From NCBI RefSeq assembly GCF_017744695.1, contig NZ_JAGIAS010000004.1:79303-143302 (forward strand): a DNA stretch of 64,000 nucleotides. The letters run 5' to 3'. The notes under the pieces are model-generated. The model did no database searches. It saw only the letters and a program-made list of their open reading frames with translations, and was not told where the DNA came from. Source of the DNA: Dyadobacter sp. GTDB taxonomy: Bacteria > Bacteroidota > Bacteroidia > Cytophagales > Spirosomataceae. Within the stretch, counting starts at the first letter, position 1, and every line of letters begins with the position of its first letter. This document shows, one piece after another, positions 7,889 through 17,400 of this stretch. Both the position numbers and the translations under genes were made by a program.

Positions 7889-8713
7889 TCAGATGATGAA
7901 CTTGGCGACGCCTCCGTCCACCTTCAGGGCAGCGCCGTTCGTCGCCGATGAGAGCGGGCTCGCTACGTAAACCACCAGGTTGGCGATTTCCTCCACCGAT
8001 GCAAACCGTTGCAATAACGAGGTCGGGCGTGCATTTTTGAAAAAATCCTTTTCAGCCTGTTCCGCAGACGTGTTGTTGGCTTCCCCCAGCTGTTTGACAA
8101 AATCGGCAACACCTTCCGACTTCGTCGGCCCCGGCATGACGGTGTTCACAGTAACGTTCGTGCCCTTGGTCAATTCAGCCAAACCGCGGCTTACGGCGAG
8201 CTGCGCGGTTTTGGTAGTACCGTAGTGAATCATTTCCTCGGGAATATTCACGCCCGACTCACTGGAAATGAAGATAATCCTGCCCCAGTTTTTGGCGATC
8301 ATTTTCGGAAAGAAGTGCCTGGCCAGGCGCACTCCGCTCATCACATTCACCTCAAAAAAACGAAACCATTCATCATCCGAAATCTCGGTAAATGGTTTAG
8401 GTTCGAAAATTCCGGCATTGTTGATAAGTATATCGATATCCGGCAACTGTTGCAGCAATGCATTCACTTCTTCCACCTTTGAGAAATCCGCCGCAAAACC
8501 ACTCACATTTGCGCCGGGCGACGACTCGCTGGGCGACGATTCGCCGAGCGACGAATCTTTCAATTTTTGAACCGCTTCTGCGACCTTACTTTCCGAGCGG
8601 CTATTGATGATCACGTGGGCGCCTTCCTTCAATAAACCCTGCGCGATAGCAAAGCCGATGCCTTGTGTAGAACCGCTGATGAATGCAGTTTTCCCGTTGA
8701 GTTTCAAATCCAT
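7889..8713 (-). CDS. SDR family NAD(P)-dependent oxidoreductase
   Basis: A 274-residue short-chain dehydrogenase. The cofactor motif 'SGSTQGIG' is near residue 14, 'NNAG' is in 'ILINNAGIFEP', and the catalytic Ser-Tyr-Lys is seen as 'ISSESG' followed by 'YGTTK'. Typical SDRs are about 250 residues; the extra length comes partly from a Ser/Gly/Glu-rich insert near residue 55 ('SSLGESSPSESSPG') that is encoded by a 15-bp tandem repeat. It is divergent from the PIG-L gene and separated from the TetR gene by 75 bp. The substrate is unknown; the nearest functional theme is redox and detoxification. Confidence 0.85.
   Translation of the reverse strand: MDLKLNGKTAFISGSTQGIGFAIAQGLLKEGAHVIINSRSESKVAEAVQKLKDSSLGESSPSESSPGANVSGFAADFSKVEEVNALLQQLPDIDILINNAGIFEPKPFTEISDDEWFRFFEVNVMSGVRLARHFFPKMIAKNWGRIIFISSESGVNIPEEMIHYGTTKTAQLAVSRGLAELTKGTNVTVNTVMPGPTKSEGVADFVKQLGEANNTSAEQAEKDFFKNARPTSLLQRFASVEEIANLVVYVASPLSSATNGAALKVDGGVAKFII
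8516..8557 (-). repeat. In-frame 15-bp tandem repeat within the SDR gene
   Basis: GGGCGACGACTCGCT (8516-8530), GGGCGACGATTCGCC (8531-8545) and GAGCGACGAATC (8546-8557) are nearly three copies of a 15-bp unit. Each encodes five residues of the pattern (L/P)-(G/S)-E-S-S, so copy-number change keeps the frame and alters only a surface loop. Confidence 0.75.
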
Positions 8714-8769
8714 AAAACTTTGATAATAAGAGCGTAGATGAAAGTTTGACCAGACAGGGCGGGCAACGA

Positions 8770-8799
8770 TTGCAATAATCCCCGGAATCCATAATTTTA
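8770..8799 (+). promoter_or_regulatory. Bacteroidota-type promoter of the PIG-L gene
   Basis: TTG (8770-8772), exactly 19 bp, then TAATTTTA (8792-8799), against the consensus TTG-N19-TAnnTTTG with one mismatch. Predicted transcription would begin near 8806, giving a leader of about 20 nt. Confidence 0.5.
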
Positions 8800-8826
8800 T
8801 AACACATCACCTGACAAAATCATCGC

Positions 8827-9705
8827 ATGAGAAACATTTATCTTTTGTTACTATTGCTGCTTTCCCTGGCCACACATGCGCAAGGCCCCCGCGTTCTGAT
8901 CGTCACGGCGCACCCGGATGATGAAACCATGTTTCCAGTGACTGTTTTCAAAATTACCCGTGAATTGAAAGGCTCCGCCGATCTCGTATTGATCACCGAT
9001 GCGTCGGGCGGATACAATGGCCTCGTCGCATCGAGTTACTATGGCCTGAACCTCGTTGATTCAGCCACGGGCAGGAAACATTTGCCCTTAATCCGTAAAA
9101 AAGAGTTGATGGCTTCCGGCGAGGTAATGGGAATCGGCAATTTCTTCTTCCTCGACCAACTCGACGATTACTACAACCGCGACGAAAAGCCCTATTTGCA
9201 AGGCAAAAACTGGGATATTGCGTACGTAGAGAAAAAGCTGGACAACATCCTGGCCAACGGCAACTATGACTTCATACTCTGCCTCATTCCGCACGAGGGG
9301 CAGCATGCACATCATAAAACCGCTTCCATCAGCGCGATACGGGCCGTACAACGTTTTAAAGGCCCTAAAAAACCAATTGTGCTGGGTGGGCAATCTCAAA
9401 ATAAGGGCTATACCTTCCAATTCACCGGACTTGCCGGCTATCCGGAAACCAATGTTCTCAAAACTGCACCCGTATTCGAATTCGACCGCTCTTACAGCTT
9501 CGGAGAGGACAAAAAACACAGCTATATGATTGTTGCCGACTGGGTTAAAGCCGCACACAAATCGCAAAGCGGTGATATGAATCAGGCCATGCACCGGGGC
9601 GACCTCGAAACATTCTGGTATTTCGCGGTCAATGGTGAAAACGGCATTGCCCAAACGAAAGCATTGTTTGATGCATTGAATTCTTCGGGGTATTCCAAAA
9701 AGTGA
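8827..9705 (+). CDS. Secreted PIG-L family deacetylase
   Basis: A 292-residue protein with an N-terminal signal peptide ('IYLLLLLLLSLATHAQG'). The LmbE/PIG-L zinc motif appears as 'VTAHPDDETMF' near residue 27, with later histidines in 'IPHEGQHAHHKTAS' near residue 160. These zinc enzymes remove N-acetyl groups from GlcNAc-type or related substrates. Export to the periplasm suggests a cell-envelope or exogenous glycan substrate rather than a small-thiol pathway. It has its own promoter-like element and converges end to end with the methyltransferase gene. Confidence 0.85.
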   Translation: MRNIYLLLLLLLSLATHAQGPRVLIVTAHPDDETMFPVTVFKITRELKGSADLVLITDASGGYNGLVASSYYGLNLVDSATGRKHLPLIRKKELMASGEVMGIGNFFFLDQLDDYYNRDEKPYLQGKNWDIAYVEKKLDNILANGNYDFILCLIPHEGQHAHHKTASISAIRAVQRFKGPKKPIVLGGQSQNKGYTFQFTGLAGYPETNVLKTAPVFEFDRSYSFGEDKKHSYMIVADWVKAAHKSQSGDMNQAMHRGDLETFWYFAVNGENGIAQTKALFDALNSSGYSKK

Positions 9706-10473
9706 TCAGACTGGCTGGAAGGTCATGAAGAGCGAGCTTCCGAAGGGCGCTTTGCCCAGAATGGCGGATTCGGCTTTGGTGATGGTTTTTAAAATGGAGT
9801 TTACCGCATCACCGGGATATTCGACATCCGAATCGAGGTGATCGACGTCGATCTTTTTCTTGCGAATCTGGTAATTCTGCCATTGCCGTACGAGCAGAAT
9901 AGGCAGTGAAAGCGCAAATGGCCAATAGGTGGTGTAGTAGATGCGCAGCCCGGCCGCCTTGCCGAATGCTTGAAATTGCTCCAATTTGAAGCGTCGCGAG
10001 CTCCCTACCGCGAGGTCGTGCGTGCCCGAGAAGGCTTCGAATGCATGGATATTGATAATGATCAGCCCGTTGCGGTTCAAGCGATTTTTGAATGCGGTCA
10101 GTGCACGAACGATTTCTTCGTCGGTCAGAAAGTAGAGCGCGTCATTGCAGGTAATGATATCGAAAGTTTCACCCGGCTCAAATGCATCCACATTCCGGAG
10201 GTCGCCGAAAACGACATTTAAGCCGCGTTCCTTCGAGAAATCGATAGCGTGCTGCGAATAATCGAAGCCCCGCAGGTTGGAATAACCATTTTCCTTTAAA
10301 AACGACAACAACCCGCCCGTTCCACAAGCCGCGTCGAGGATTTTGAGATCGGGGTCCATGGCCCGGAAATGCTTGCGAATCTGGCCCAAAACCTTGCCAT
10401 GGAGAATCTGGTACCACCACAGCTTGCGCTCGGTTTCATACATGCGCTGGTATTCGAGCCGGTTGTCGATCAT
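9706..10473 (-). CDS. Class I SAM-dependent methyltransferase
   Basis: A 255-residue protein in the sugar cassette. The SAM-binding motif I is 'ILDAACGTGGLLSFL' near residue 45, followed by 'LRGFDYSQHAIDFS' and 'FDIITCNDALYFL'. The ORF track extends 58 codons further upstream, but that extension lies inside the glycosyltransferase gene in another frame and reads as shadow; the ATG at 10473 overlaps the glycosyltransferase stop as ATGA, the same coupling used between the preceding genes. Its likely substrate is the sugar, lipid carrier or glycan handled by the neighbouring enzymes. The C-terminal third is basic with a hydrophobic segment. Confidence 0.82.
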   Translation of the reverse strand: MIDNRLEYQRMYETERKLWWYQILHGKVLGQIRKHFRAMDPDLKILDAACGTGGLLSFLKENGYSNLRGFDYSQHAIDFSKERGLNVVFGDLRNVDAFEPGETFDIITCNDALYFLTDEEIVRALTAFKNRLNRNGLIIINIHAFEAFSGTHDLAVGSSRRFKLEQFQAFGKAAGLRIYYTTYWPFALSLPILLVRQWQNYQIRKKKIDVDHLDSDVEYPGDAVNSILKTITKAESAILGKAPFGSSLFMTFQPV

Positions 10474-11390
10474 ACGTGTTCGGAGCTGTTGTATTTGATC
10501 ACATACTGCGGCTGACCGCTCTGCGCCATAAAACTTTTGCCGATATATTCCCCCAAAACACTCAGCAACATGCATTGAATGCCCCCGATGAAAATGATGG
10601 TGGCTGTTACGACTTGCCAACCTTTCGGGTCGGGACCGATGATCCACTGTATGGTCAGGAAGAGCAAAAGCAAAAAGCCTAAACTGAACAGCCCTACGCC
10701 AATCGGTACAAAAAGGCGGATTGGCAGCGACGAGTAACAGAAAAGGATATTGAGAAAAAGCGATATCAACTTGTGAAATGTGTAGTTGGAGGCGCCTTCT
10801 TCACGCTTCTGGTGCGCTACCTGTACAGTCCCGATATTCCGCGTAATCCGGAATATCAACCCGTCGATGTAAGGATAGGGCCCGTGATATTTGATAATTT
10901 CCTGTACTACCTCCTGTCGGATCAGTTTAAAGCTCGACAAATACAGATCCTTGGGTTTATTCAGAAGATAGCTGGTAATCCAGTTGACAAACCTGCTGCC
11001 CATATTGCGGCCGAAGGAATGCTGTTTTTTGGCATAATAGGTATAAACGACGTCGTAATCCCCCGATTCCGCGGTTTCTACCAGTTTCAATATCTCCTCC
11101 GGCGGGTTCTGAAAATCATCGTCGATCATCACGCAATAATTACCGTAAGCCCAGTTGAGGCCGCACATGACCGCATTGAACTCCCCATAATTCCGGCGCA
11201 GCGATATGAACCGCACATTGGCATACTTATCCGACAACTCCCGGCAAACCTGGTCCGAACGGTCGCGGCTACCGTCGTTGACCATTACGATCTCGAACGA
11301 TATTTCTGATAAAGTGGCTTGTAGCTTTTCGATCAGCGGCCGGATGGTTTTTTCGCTGTTATAAACCGGGATGATGACCGATAGCTTCAT
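10470..11390 (-). CDS. GT2 family glycosyltransferase (GtrB/DPM1-like)
   Basis: A 306-residue membrane-associated glycosyltransferase. The GT-A domain starts '[14 protein letters not shown]', contains 'VNDGSRD' and the metal-binding '[12 protein letters not shown]' near residue 95, and is followed by two C-terminal transmembrane helices (about 235-260 and 270-295). This architecture is typical of enzymes that move a nucleotide-activated sugar onto polyprenyl phosphate on the cytoplasmic face. It overlaps the aminotransferase upstream and the methyltransferase downstream by 4 bp each (ATGA), so expression is translationally coupled. The sugar donor is plausibly the 3-amino-3,6-dideoxyhexose made by the two genes before it, but this is inference. 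Confidence 0.87.
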   Translation of the reverse strand: MKLSVIIPVYNSEKTIRPLIEKLQATLSEISFEIVMVNDGSRDRSDQVCRELSDKYANVRFISLRRNYGEFNAVMCGLNWAYGNYCVMIDDDFQNPPEEILKLVETAESGDYDVVYTYYAKKQHSFGRNMGSRFVNWITSYLLNKPKDLYLSSFKLIRQEVVQEIIKYHGPYPYIDGLIFRITRNIGTVQVAHQKREEGASNYTFHKLISLFLNILFCYSSLPIRLFVPIGVGLFSLGFLLLLFLTIQWIIGPDPKGWQVVTATIIFIGGIQCMLLSVLGEYIGKSFMAQSGQPQYVIKYNSSEHV

Positions 11391-12481
11391 TGACGATCGA
11401 ATTGGTTGACGGTTTGTATAATATAAGCCACCTCATCGTCCGTCAGAACCGGGTTAAGCGGCAAGCTGATCACCTGCTGGTGGATCTGCTCTGTCAAAGG
11501 CAAATGTAAATCTTTAAATTCTTTGTAGGCCAATTGTTTATGAATGGGCTGTGGATAATGGACGTTCGTCTGCACACCGCGCGCATCCAGGAAAGCGATA
11601 AACTCCGCGCGACGAGGATGCCGTACGACAAAGAGGTGCCACGCGTCTTCCGAAATCCGGTCGGCAGGCGGCAGCACCAGGTCCTGACATTTCAATTCCT
11701 GCAAATAGCGGCTGGCGATCTCTCTCCTGCGGGTATTTTCAGGATCGAGGCAGGGCAACTTGACGCTGAGAACAGCGGCCTGCATTTCGTCCAGACGGCT
11801 GTTTACCCCCTGGTATTCGTTCTGGTAACGTATCACCGAGCCGTAGTTGCGCAAGTAGCGTATCTTTTCGGCCAATGCAGCGTCGTTGGTGGTGATGGCA
11901 CCCGCGTCACCCAGTGCACCCAGGTTTTTGGTAGGGTAAAAACTGAATGCCGTCGCGTCCGCCCATGCCCCTACCTTCCTGCCTGCGTGCTTAGCGCCGT
12001 GCGCCTGCGCTGCGTCAGTGATCACTTTAAGGTCGTGTTTCCGCGCGAGGTCAAGGATTTGTGCAATTTCACAGCTTCTTCCATACAGGTCGACAGTGAT
12101 AATGGCTTTCGTCCGCGGCGTAATGTTCTGTTCGATCCGTGCGGGGTCTATCAGCATCGTATGCGGGTCGGGTTCCACGAAAACGGGCGTCAGGTGCAAG
12201 TAGCTCACGGGCAGCACCGATGCGATGTACGTATTGGCTGGAACGATGATCTCACTATCCTTTGGCAGGTCCATCGCCAGCAATATGAGCGTGATCGCAT
12301 CAAGCCCATTAGCCGTTCCTACACAATGCTCCGCTTCGCAATAGGCAGCGAAAGCCTTTTCAAATGCCTTCAATTCATTACCCAAAATGTACCAGCCCGA
12401 GCGGATCACCCGGAGAGAAGCATCTTCGATCGCTTGCAGATAAGGGGCATTTACCTGATTTAAATCCAGAAATGGGATCAT
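11387..12481 (-). CDS. DegT/DnrJ/EryC1/StrS sugar aminotransferase (FdtB/QdtB-like)
   Basis: A 364-residue PLP enzyme. The PLP lysine is in '[17 protein letters not shown]' near residue 180, with 'GTANGLDAI', '[10 protein letters not shown]' and '[10 protein letters not shown]' marking the family. It aminates a keto group of a dTDP-sugar. The immediately upstream gene encodes an FdtA/QdtA-type 3,4-ketoisomerase, which points to 3-amination of dTDP-3-keto-6-deoxyhexose (Fuc3N or Qui3N type). Genes overlap by ATGA at both ends. No N-acetyltransferase of the FdtC/QdtC kind is nearby, so the amine may stay free, be modified by the methyltransferase, or be acylated by an enzyme encoded elsewhere. 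Confidence 0.87.
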   Translation of the reverse strand: MIPFLDLNQVNAPYLQAIEDASLRVIRSGWYILGNELKAFEKAFAAYCEAEHCVGTANGLDAITLILLAMDLPKDSEIIVPANTYIASVLPVSYLHLTPVFVEPDPHTMLIDPARIEQNITPRTKAIITVDLYGRSCEIAQILDLARKHDLKVITDAAQAHGAKHAGRKVGAWADATAFSFYPTKNLGALGDAGAITTNDAALAEKIRYLRNYGSVIRYQNEYQGVNSRLDEMQAAVLSVKLPCLDPENTRRREIASRYLQELKCQDLVLPPADRISEDAWHLFVVRHPRRAEFIAFLDARGVQTNVHYPQPIHKQLAYKEFKDLHLPLTEQIHQQVISLPLNPVLTDDEVAYIIQTVNQFDRQ

Positions 12482-12873
12482 TGAGATACTGTCTGGATTA
12501 GCTGATTCAGGGGATAAGGATCGTCGATATAGTCGGCTTTGTCATAATATTCGTTGGACAACACCAACAGGATCGCATCGTCCGAGAAAGAATCCATGAT
12601 ATGCCAGTCTTTCGGCTCGAGAATCAGGCAAGATACGGGATTATCGAGAATGAAGATCTCCTCCTTCTCACCATCGTTAGAGTATATACGACAACTTCCG
12701 TGAATACAAACCAGGGCATTCCACGTTTTGTGATGCCTGTGGCCACCTCGCTGCGTCTCACCCGCGCCATAAATGTAAAACACGCGTTTAATTGTACCGG
12801 GGATGATTTTTTCAAAGACTGTGAGGTTGCCCGATCCGGTGTTAAATGTATCCAGCTGTACTAAAAGCGGCAT
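12478..12873 (-). CDS. dTDP-sugar 3,4-ketoisomerase (FdtA/QdtA, WxcM-like cupin)
   Basis: A 131-residue single-domain cupin. The core '[19 protein letters not shown]' carries the paired histidines that act as catalytic residues in FdtA/QdtA, and '[22 protein letters not shown]' is the characteristic C-terminal block. It converts dTDP-4-keto-6-deoxyglucose into the 3-keto sugar used by the aminotransferase in the next gene, which begins within its stop codon (ATGA). It is the first gene of the four-gene cassette. The stereochemical outcome (galacto or gluco) cannot be told by eye. Confidence 0.87.
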   Translation of the reverse strand: MPLLVQLDTFNTGSGNLTVFEKIIPGTIKRVFYIYGAGETQRGGHRHHKTWNALVCIHGSCRIYSNDGEKEEIFILDNPVSCLILEPKDWHIMDSFSDDAILLVLSNEYYDKADYIDDPYPLNQLIQTVSQ

Positions 12874-12978
12874 ATGGAAATTTCTAGATTGTTAGGGTGT
12901 GGTTAAACTCTTTCAAATACGCGATCTTCTTCAAAAGTAACCGATTAGTAAATGTCAGACATTTTTTCCTTTAAAATA

Positions 12979-12986
12979 CAAAAATA
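12979..12986 (-). promoter_or_regulatory. -7 element candidate for the aminosugar cassette
   Basis: On the minus strand TATTTTTG matches TAnnTTTG exactly, about 95 bp before the ketoisomerase start. No clear TTG lies 19 bp upstream of it, so support is partial. Confidence 0.35.
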
Positions 12987-13126
12987 CCTTTCACATAAAA
13001 AAATCGATTATCCTGAGGCAAGGCTTAATGATCATTTAATGCATACCAATACAGAGCACTGCCACTTTCGCGTTGACCAATGTTACAAGGTATTGGTTGG
13101 GAAAGGACGAAAATAATCGACGCGAC

Positions 13127-13153
13127 CCCTATGCGGGCCACCCTATGCGGGCC
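13127..13153. repeat. 13-bp direct repeat at the end of the membrane-protein gene
   Basis: CCCTATGCGGGCC occurs at 13127-13139 and 13141-13153, separated by one base. The second copy ends directly against the stop codon of the membrane-protein gene. No function is evident. Confidence 0.7.
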
Positions 13154-14368
13154 CTAACTGAACAATCCCCATTGCAGGCGATGGTCGATCAGCATGAAGA
13201 CTTTGACAGGTAGCGGTTCCAGCCAGAGGATTTTATTGTAACCCATATAAAAAACCTGGGGATGGACCACGCAGATAACCATCGTGAAAAATAAAATGAG
13301 CCGGACTGACGATGTAGAAGAGGTTTCGATCAATATAAATACGGCCAGTAATATAAACGGAAAGCCGTACGACAATGCCCTGTCGATGTCGTGGACGTAA
13401 ATGCCCGTGGCTACCAGTACCGCAAAACCGGCCATGAGCGCCAGCAAAAGCCAGTAACGCCGCGTAAGGCACAGCACGACAAAAGCTGCGATCAGAATCA
13501 GCCATGTTCCTTCGAATGCACCCCAGATACTGCTTCCTAATCCATTTCGGTGGGCATTGGCCAGCAACACAGGCGTTCCGATTGTAGAGTAGGAATGGTG
13601 TGGAAAATAGGTAGTCTGTACATATTCCCGGATCGTGAAATAGATCGCCCACGCTACCCACACGACCAGGCTCTCACCCGTAAAAGCCGATTTGAGCAGT
13701 CCGGGAACCCCAAAATTGTTATTGCGGTACGCCTTGGTCCCCATCCACCACAGCAGCAAATAGCCTCCTGCCACCACAGCCCGCTCGTCGGTAAAGAATG
13801 CGATCAACAGTGATAGGAATATGACAAGCGGATTTTTACTTAATAATGCCAGTAAAAGAAAGAAAAAGGCAAATTCGTCGCCATACCCATGCACGTCTGC
13901 GAATGCCCATACGCTCACGAAGATATTGGCAATAGCCGTCACAAAGAGCGCAGTGATTACTTTATCGCCCGAAACGGAATAAACATACCCGGCAGTTTTG
14001 TAAAGGAACAATACACCCAGAACAGCCTGGATCATCAGGATCAGCAGCACATTGTGGCCTGTCAGGAATGAAAGGGCCGGCAATGTCCAGCGGAAGATCA
14101 TATTCTCGCGCCGGACGTCGTAATCCATGTCTTTCGGATGCAGTATATCCTGCGCCTGATTATGGATGAAAACCCAGGCATCGAGGCTCACACCATTGCT
14201 TCTCAAATGATCGAGCAAGAGCGAATAGGGCGGAAATGCAAGAAAAAGCGACAGGGCGACAGCCAAAAAAGTGAGTTTCCACAACCAGTTCTTTCCAGAC
14301 AACTGTGCTTCAATCCAAAGGAGTAACGAACCGTAAAAGTTTTCCAAAAGCATAGGACGGCTTGGCAA
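13154..14368 (-). CDS. Polytopic membrane protein of unknown function
   Basis: A 404-residue protein with about ten hydrophobic helices. A charged, aromatic loop after the first helix ('DILHPKDMDYDVRRENMIFRW') and an acidic 'ADVHGYGDEFAF' between later helices are the only notable hydrophilic features; the second resembles periplasmic catalytic loops of polyprenyl-sugar glycosyltransferases, but this is only a resemblance. It is on the same strand as the aminosugar cassette, 280 bp away, and could supply a transfer, polymerising or flipping step. ATG codons at residues 1 and 5 are both possible starts. A tandem 13-bp repeat abuts the stop. Confidence 0.7.
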   Translation of the reverse strand: MPSRPMLLENFYGSLLLWIEAQLSGKNWLWKLTFLAVALSLFLAFPPYSLLLDHLRSNGVSLDAWVFIHNQAQDILHPKDMDYDVRRENMIFRWTLPALSFLTGHNVLLILMIQAVLGVLFLYKTAGYVYSVSGDKVITALFVTAIANIFVSVWAFADVHGYGDEFAFFFLLLALLSKNPLVIFLSLLIAFFTDERAVVAGGYLLLWWMGTKAYRNNNFGVPGLLKSAFTGESLVVWVAWAIYFTIREYVQTTYFPHHSYSTIGTPVLLANAHRNGLGSSIWGAFEGTWLILIAAFVVLCLTRRYWLLLALMAGFAVLVATGIYVHDIDRALSYGFPFILLAVFILIETSSTSSVRLILFFTMVICVVHPQVFYMGYNKILWLEPLPVKVFMLIDHRLQWGLFS

Positions 14369-14400
14369 ATAGGCTCAAATATACATTTAATGTGCGATAC

Positions 14401-17400
14401 TCATTTCCAGCTCGGCACGATCCGGCTGCCTTCTTCGCTTTCGGTAATGCGCAGGTACGTCTGGATTTCCTGTTGCAGGTCCTCCACGTGACTGATAATG
14501 CCTACAATCCGGTTCTCTTTTCTCAATGATTTTAACGTTTCAAACACGGTTTGTAATGCATTTTTATCGAGCGATCCAAAACCTTCGTCGAGGAAGAAAA
14601 AGTTGTGTTTCGATTCGTTCCGGACGTGAATATGATCGGCCAGAGCCAGAGCCAGCGACAACGCCGCCTGAAATTTCTGCCCGCCCGAAAGCGTTTTCAG
14701 CAACCGCATATGCCCGCCATTAAGCAAGTCTCTCACCCAGAAACTGTTACCTTCTCCCAATTCGAGGTGAAGCTGCTGGTGGGTCATCTGATGGAACCGG
14801 TGGTTGGCTGCCTGGATCAGGTTTTGCAAGTAAATGCTCGACGCATAATCCACGAACCCGCTCGACCGGAAGAGTTTCGCAAGATCGTCGAGATGCTCCT
14901 TTCGGAGCTGCAAACGACCTTTTTCTGCCAGAAGCGCAGCCTTTCGGGCCAGATCTTCCGCCATTTGTTTCAACCGCCCGTCGATATTCCCCTCCTCTTT
15001 CCGCTGGGTATTCAGGTTTTGGGTCAGTGTATTTTTTAATGCTGCCACTTCCTCGTGTTTTGCCGCGTCATACTGCTCGCCCGCATGGTCTTCCAGCAGG
15101 TTTTTCAGCTCGGCACCGGTTGTTTCCAATGCCAATTTGAACTCGTCGATCGCCTGCCGCTCGGTTTCAATGCGAATCGGTTTTTGCAGGATTTCCCCTA
15201 CCTGTGCTTCTGATTGGAATGCATAGGCGGCCAGCTCGCTATCGATCTTTTCCTGCACGACTAGCAGTTCGCGCCGGCTTCCCTCCAGCGCTACCAACAG
15301 TGTAGCCTGGCTCCCGGAAAGCGTATTCCGGTCCTTTTCCAACACGTCTGACCGTTTTTCCGCTTCTGCAAATGCCGTTGAAACCTGCTGATATTCGGCT
15401 TTTAATGCTGCGATCCTCTCTGAAACATCGCCTTTCTCAACAGTTTCAAACTCTGCCAGATTCACCCTCGATAACTGCTCCGAAAGCGTCTGAACTGTAT
15501 TTTCGAACCTCAGAATCTCATCCCTCAATACTTGCAGCGGCTTTTCGATCTTTTCGGCTTTTTCGGCTAATGCCGTTTCTATTTGCGTCGTCAAGCCCTT
15601 CAAAATCGTTTCGCCGGCTTTGATTTCACCCTGCACGCGACTGCTTTCCGCAAAGCGCTTTTCAAAACCTTCGTGATCGGCCTTGTTGAATGCAGGCCAC
15701 GCAAATGCCTCGTCGTGTGCCTTCAACCTGCCCTGGGCATCAGCATAGCGTTGTTTGATCGAAGTTTTCTGTTTTTCGAGATTTTCGATCTGGTTAAAAA
15801 CGCGCTCGATCGGGGATTGCAACCGCCTTAGCAGCCTTTCCTTTTCGTCCAATGCATTCAGTTGCTTCTCAATCGCCGCTCTCTCCGCGGCCAATGCCCC
15901 GTCAGCCATCAACACCTCGGGATGGTGCAGCGAACCACAGAGCGGGCAGGGTTCTCCGTCTTCGAGGTTACCCGCATATTGATGCAACGCAACCCTGGTA
16001 TTAATATGCAACAACTGCCGGTTCAGCTCTTTTCGGTTAGTTTCACCGGCCTCCAAATAACTAACGATGCCCTTTTGGAAGGTTTCTAACACCATTTCAC
16101 CATCAAACTGAATGCCGAAATCGCCGGTAATCTCGTGCAAGCGCTCCGCGAGACCGTCCGTCAGAGTTTTGATCTCCGCCGCAAGCGTTTCCGCCTCCGT
16201 TTTGATCGACTGCCGGTCCGCCGCGAGGTCATCTATTTTCACAAACCACGATTTCACAAGCCCCATTTCGAGCACATCGCCCAAGCCGGCTTTGCGCTGC
16301 TCGTTGGCGGCTTCCAGCTCCTGTTTTTGCTGTTTTTGTATTTCAATGGCGTTTTCCTTCTCCTTCAACTGCTCCTCGCCACGTGCAAGCGCATCCTTCC
16401 TTTTGATAACCGCCTGAGAATGCTCCATAATCCGCATTACTTTTTCAAGCTCCTCGGCGGTCGCGAGCAGTTCCTCGCGCTTTTCATAGCGTGGTTTCAG
16501 TACTTGTAATGTCTCCTGCTGTTTCCCGAGTAATGTCTCTAGTTCTGCCAACTTCGACTGGTTAGCCGCCGAAATGCGCTCATCCCGTACTATGGCCGTT
16601 AGCAGGTTGGTTTTCTGGTCAAAAATGGATTTAAAATGCAGTGAGCAGATTTCAAAAGTCTTTAATGTCGCCTCGCGTTCCTGCATGGCTGCGCGCTGGG
16701 AATCAAGTGCCGCCAGCCGACTTTGCAGCATTTGTATTTTCTCTCCGGCAAGTTTGAGTTTCTGAAAAGTGCTTTCCAGCTCCGTCTGGATCGTCAGCTC
16801 ACGGGTAACCTGCTGAATTTGCTGACGGAGCAGCTCCAACTGCTGCTCGCCTTCCTCAAGCATTTCCTTCGTTACTTCTCCAAGGCCCAGCAATTGACCG
16901 TCCACGTTCGACAATGCGAGGTTATTCCGGTTGCTCAGCGAACCTACATTCCGGCTGAGGTCATATTTTTCAAGCTGAAAGAGCTCTTTCATCATCCGCG
17001 TCCGTTCAGCATCTTTCAGTTCGATGAACTCCTGAAAGCGCCCCTGCGGAATAATAATCGTCCGGCGAAAATTGTCATAACTAAGGCCGATAATGCTCTC
17101 GGTAGATTCGCTTTCGGCCAAGGGCACCCAGTCATTCTCCCGCCAGATGTAGCCTTTCCGTTCAAAGGTTTTTACATCCTTGAAATTCTTGCTGTTCCGC
17201 TTTCCGCGTACCGTGAACCGATAGCGATCGCCGTTTTTACCTGCTATGCATTCAAAATCAATGAGCAAATCATCCGAACGGAGATTCATCATATTGTAAG
17301 TCCGGTCGTCGCCCGACTTGTTGAGCCGCTCGGTATCACCATACAATGCAAAAGTGATCGCTTCCAGAATGGAGGATTTCCCACTCCCCACAGCCCCGAA

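Noticed and set aside
10474-10647. 58-codon N-terminal extension of the methyltransferase ORF
   Set aside because: It lies inside the glycosyltransferase gene and looks like a shadow; the ATGA junction supports the start at 10473.
11534-12463. 309-codon plus-strand ORF
   Set aside because: Antisense to the sugar aminotransferase, no recognisable motif.
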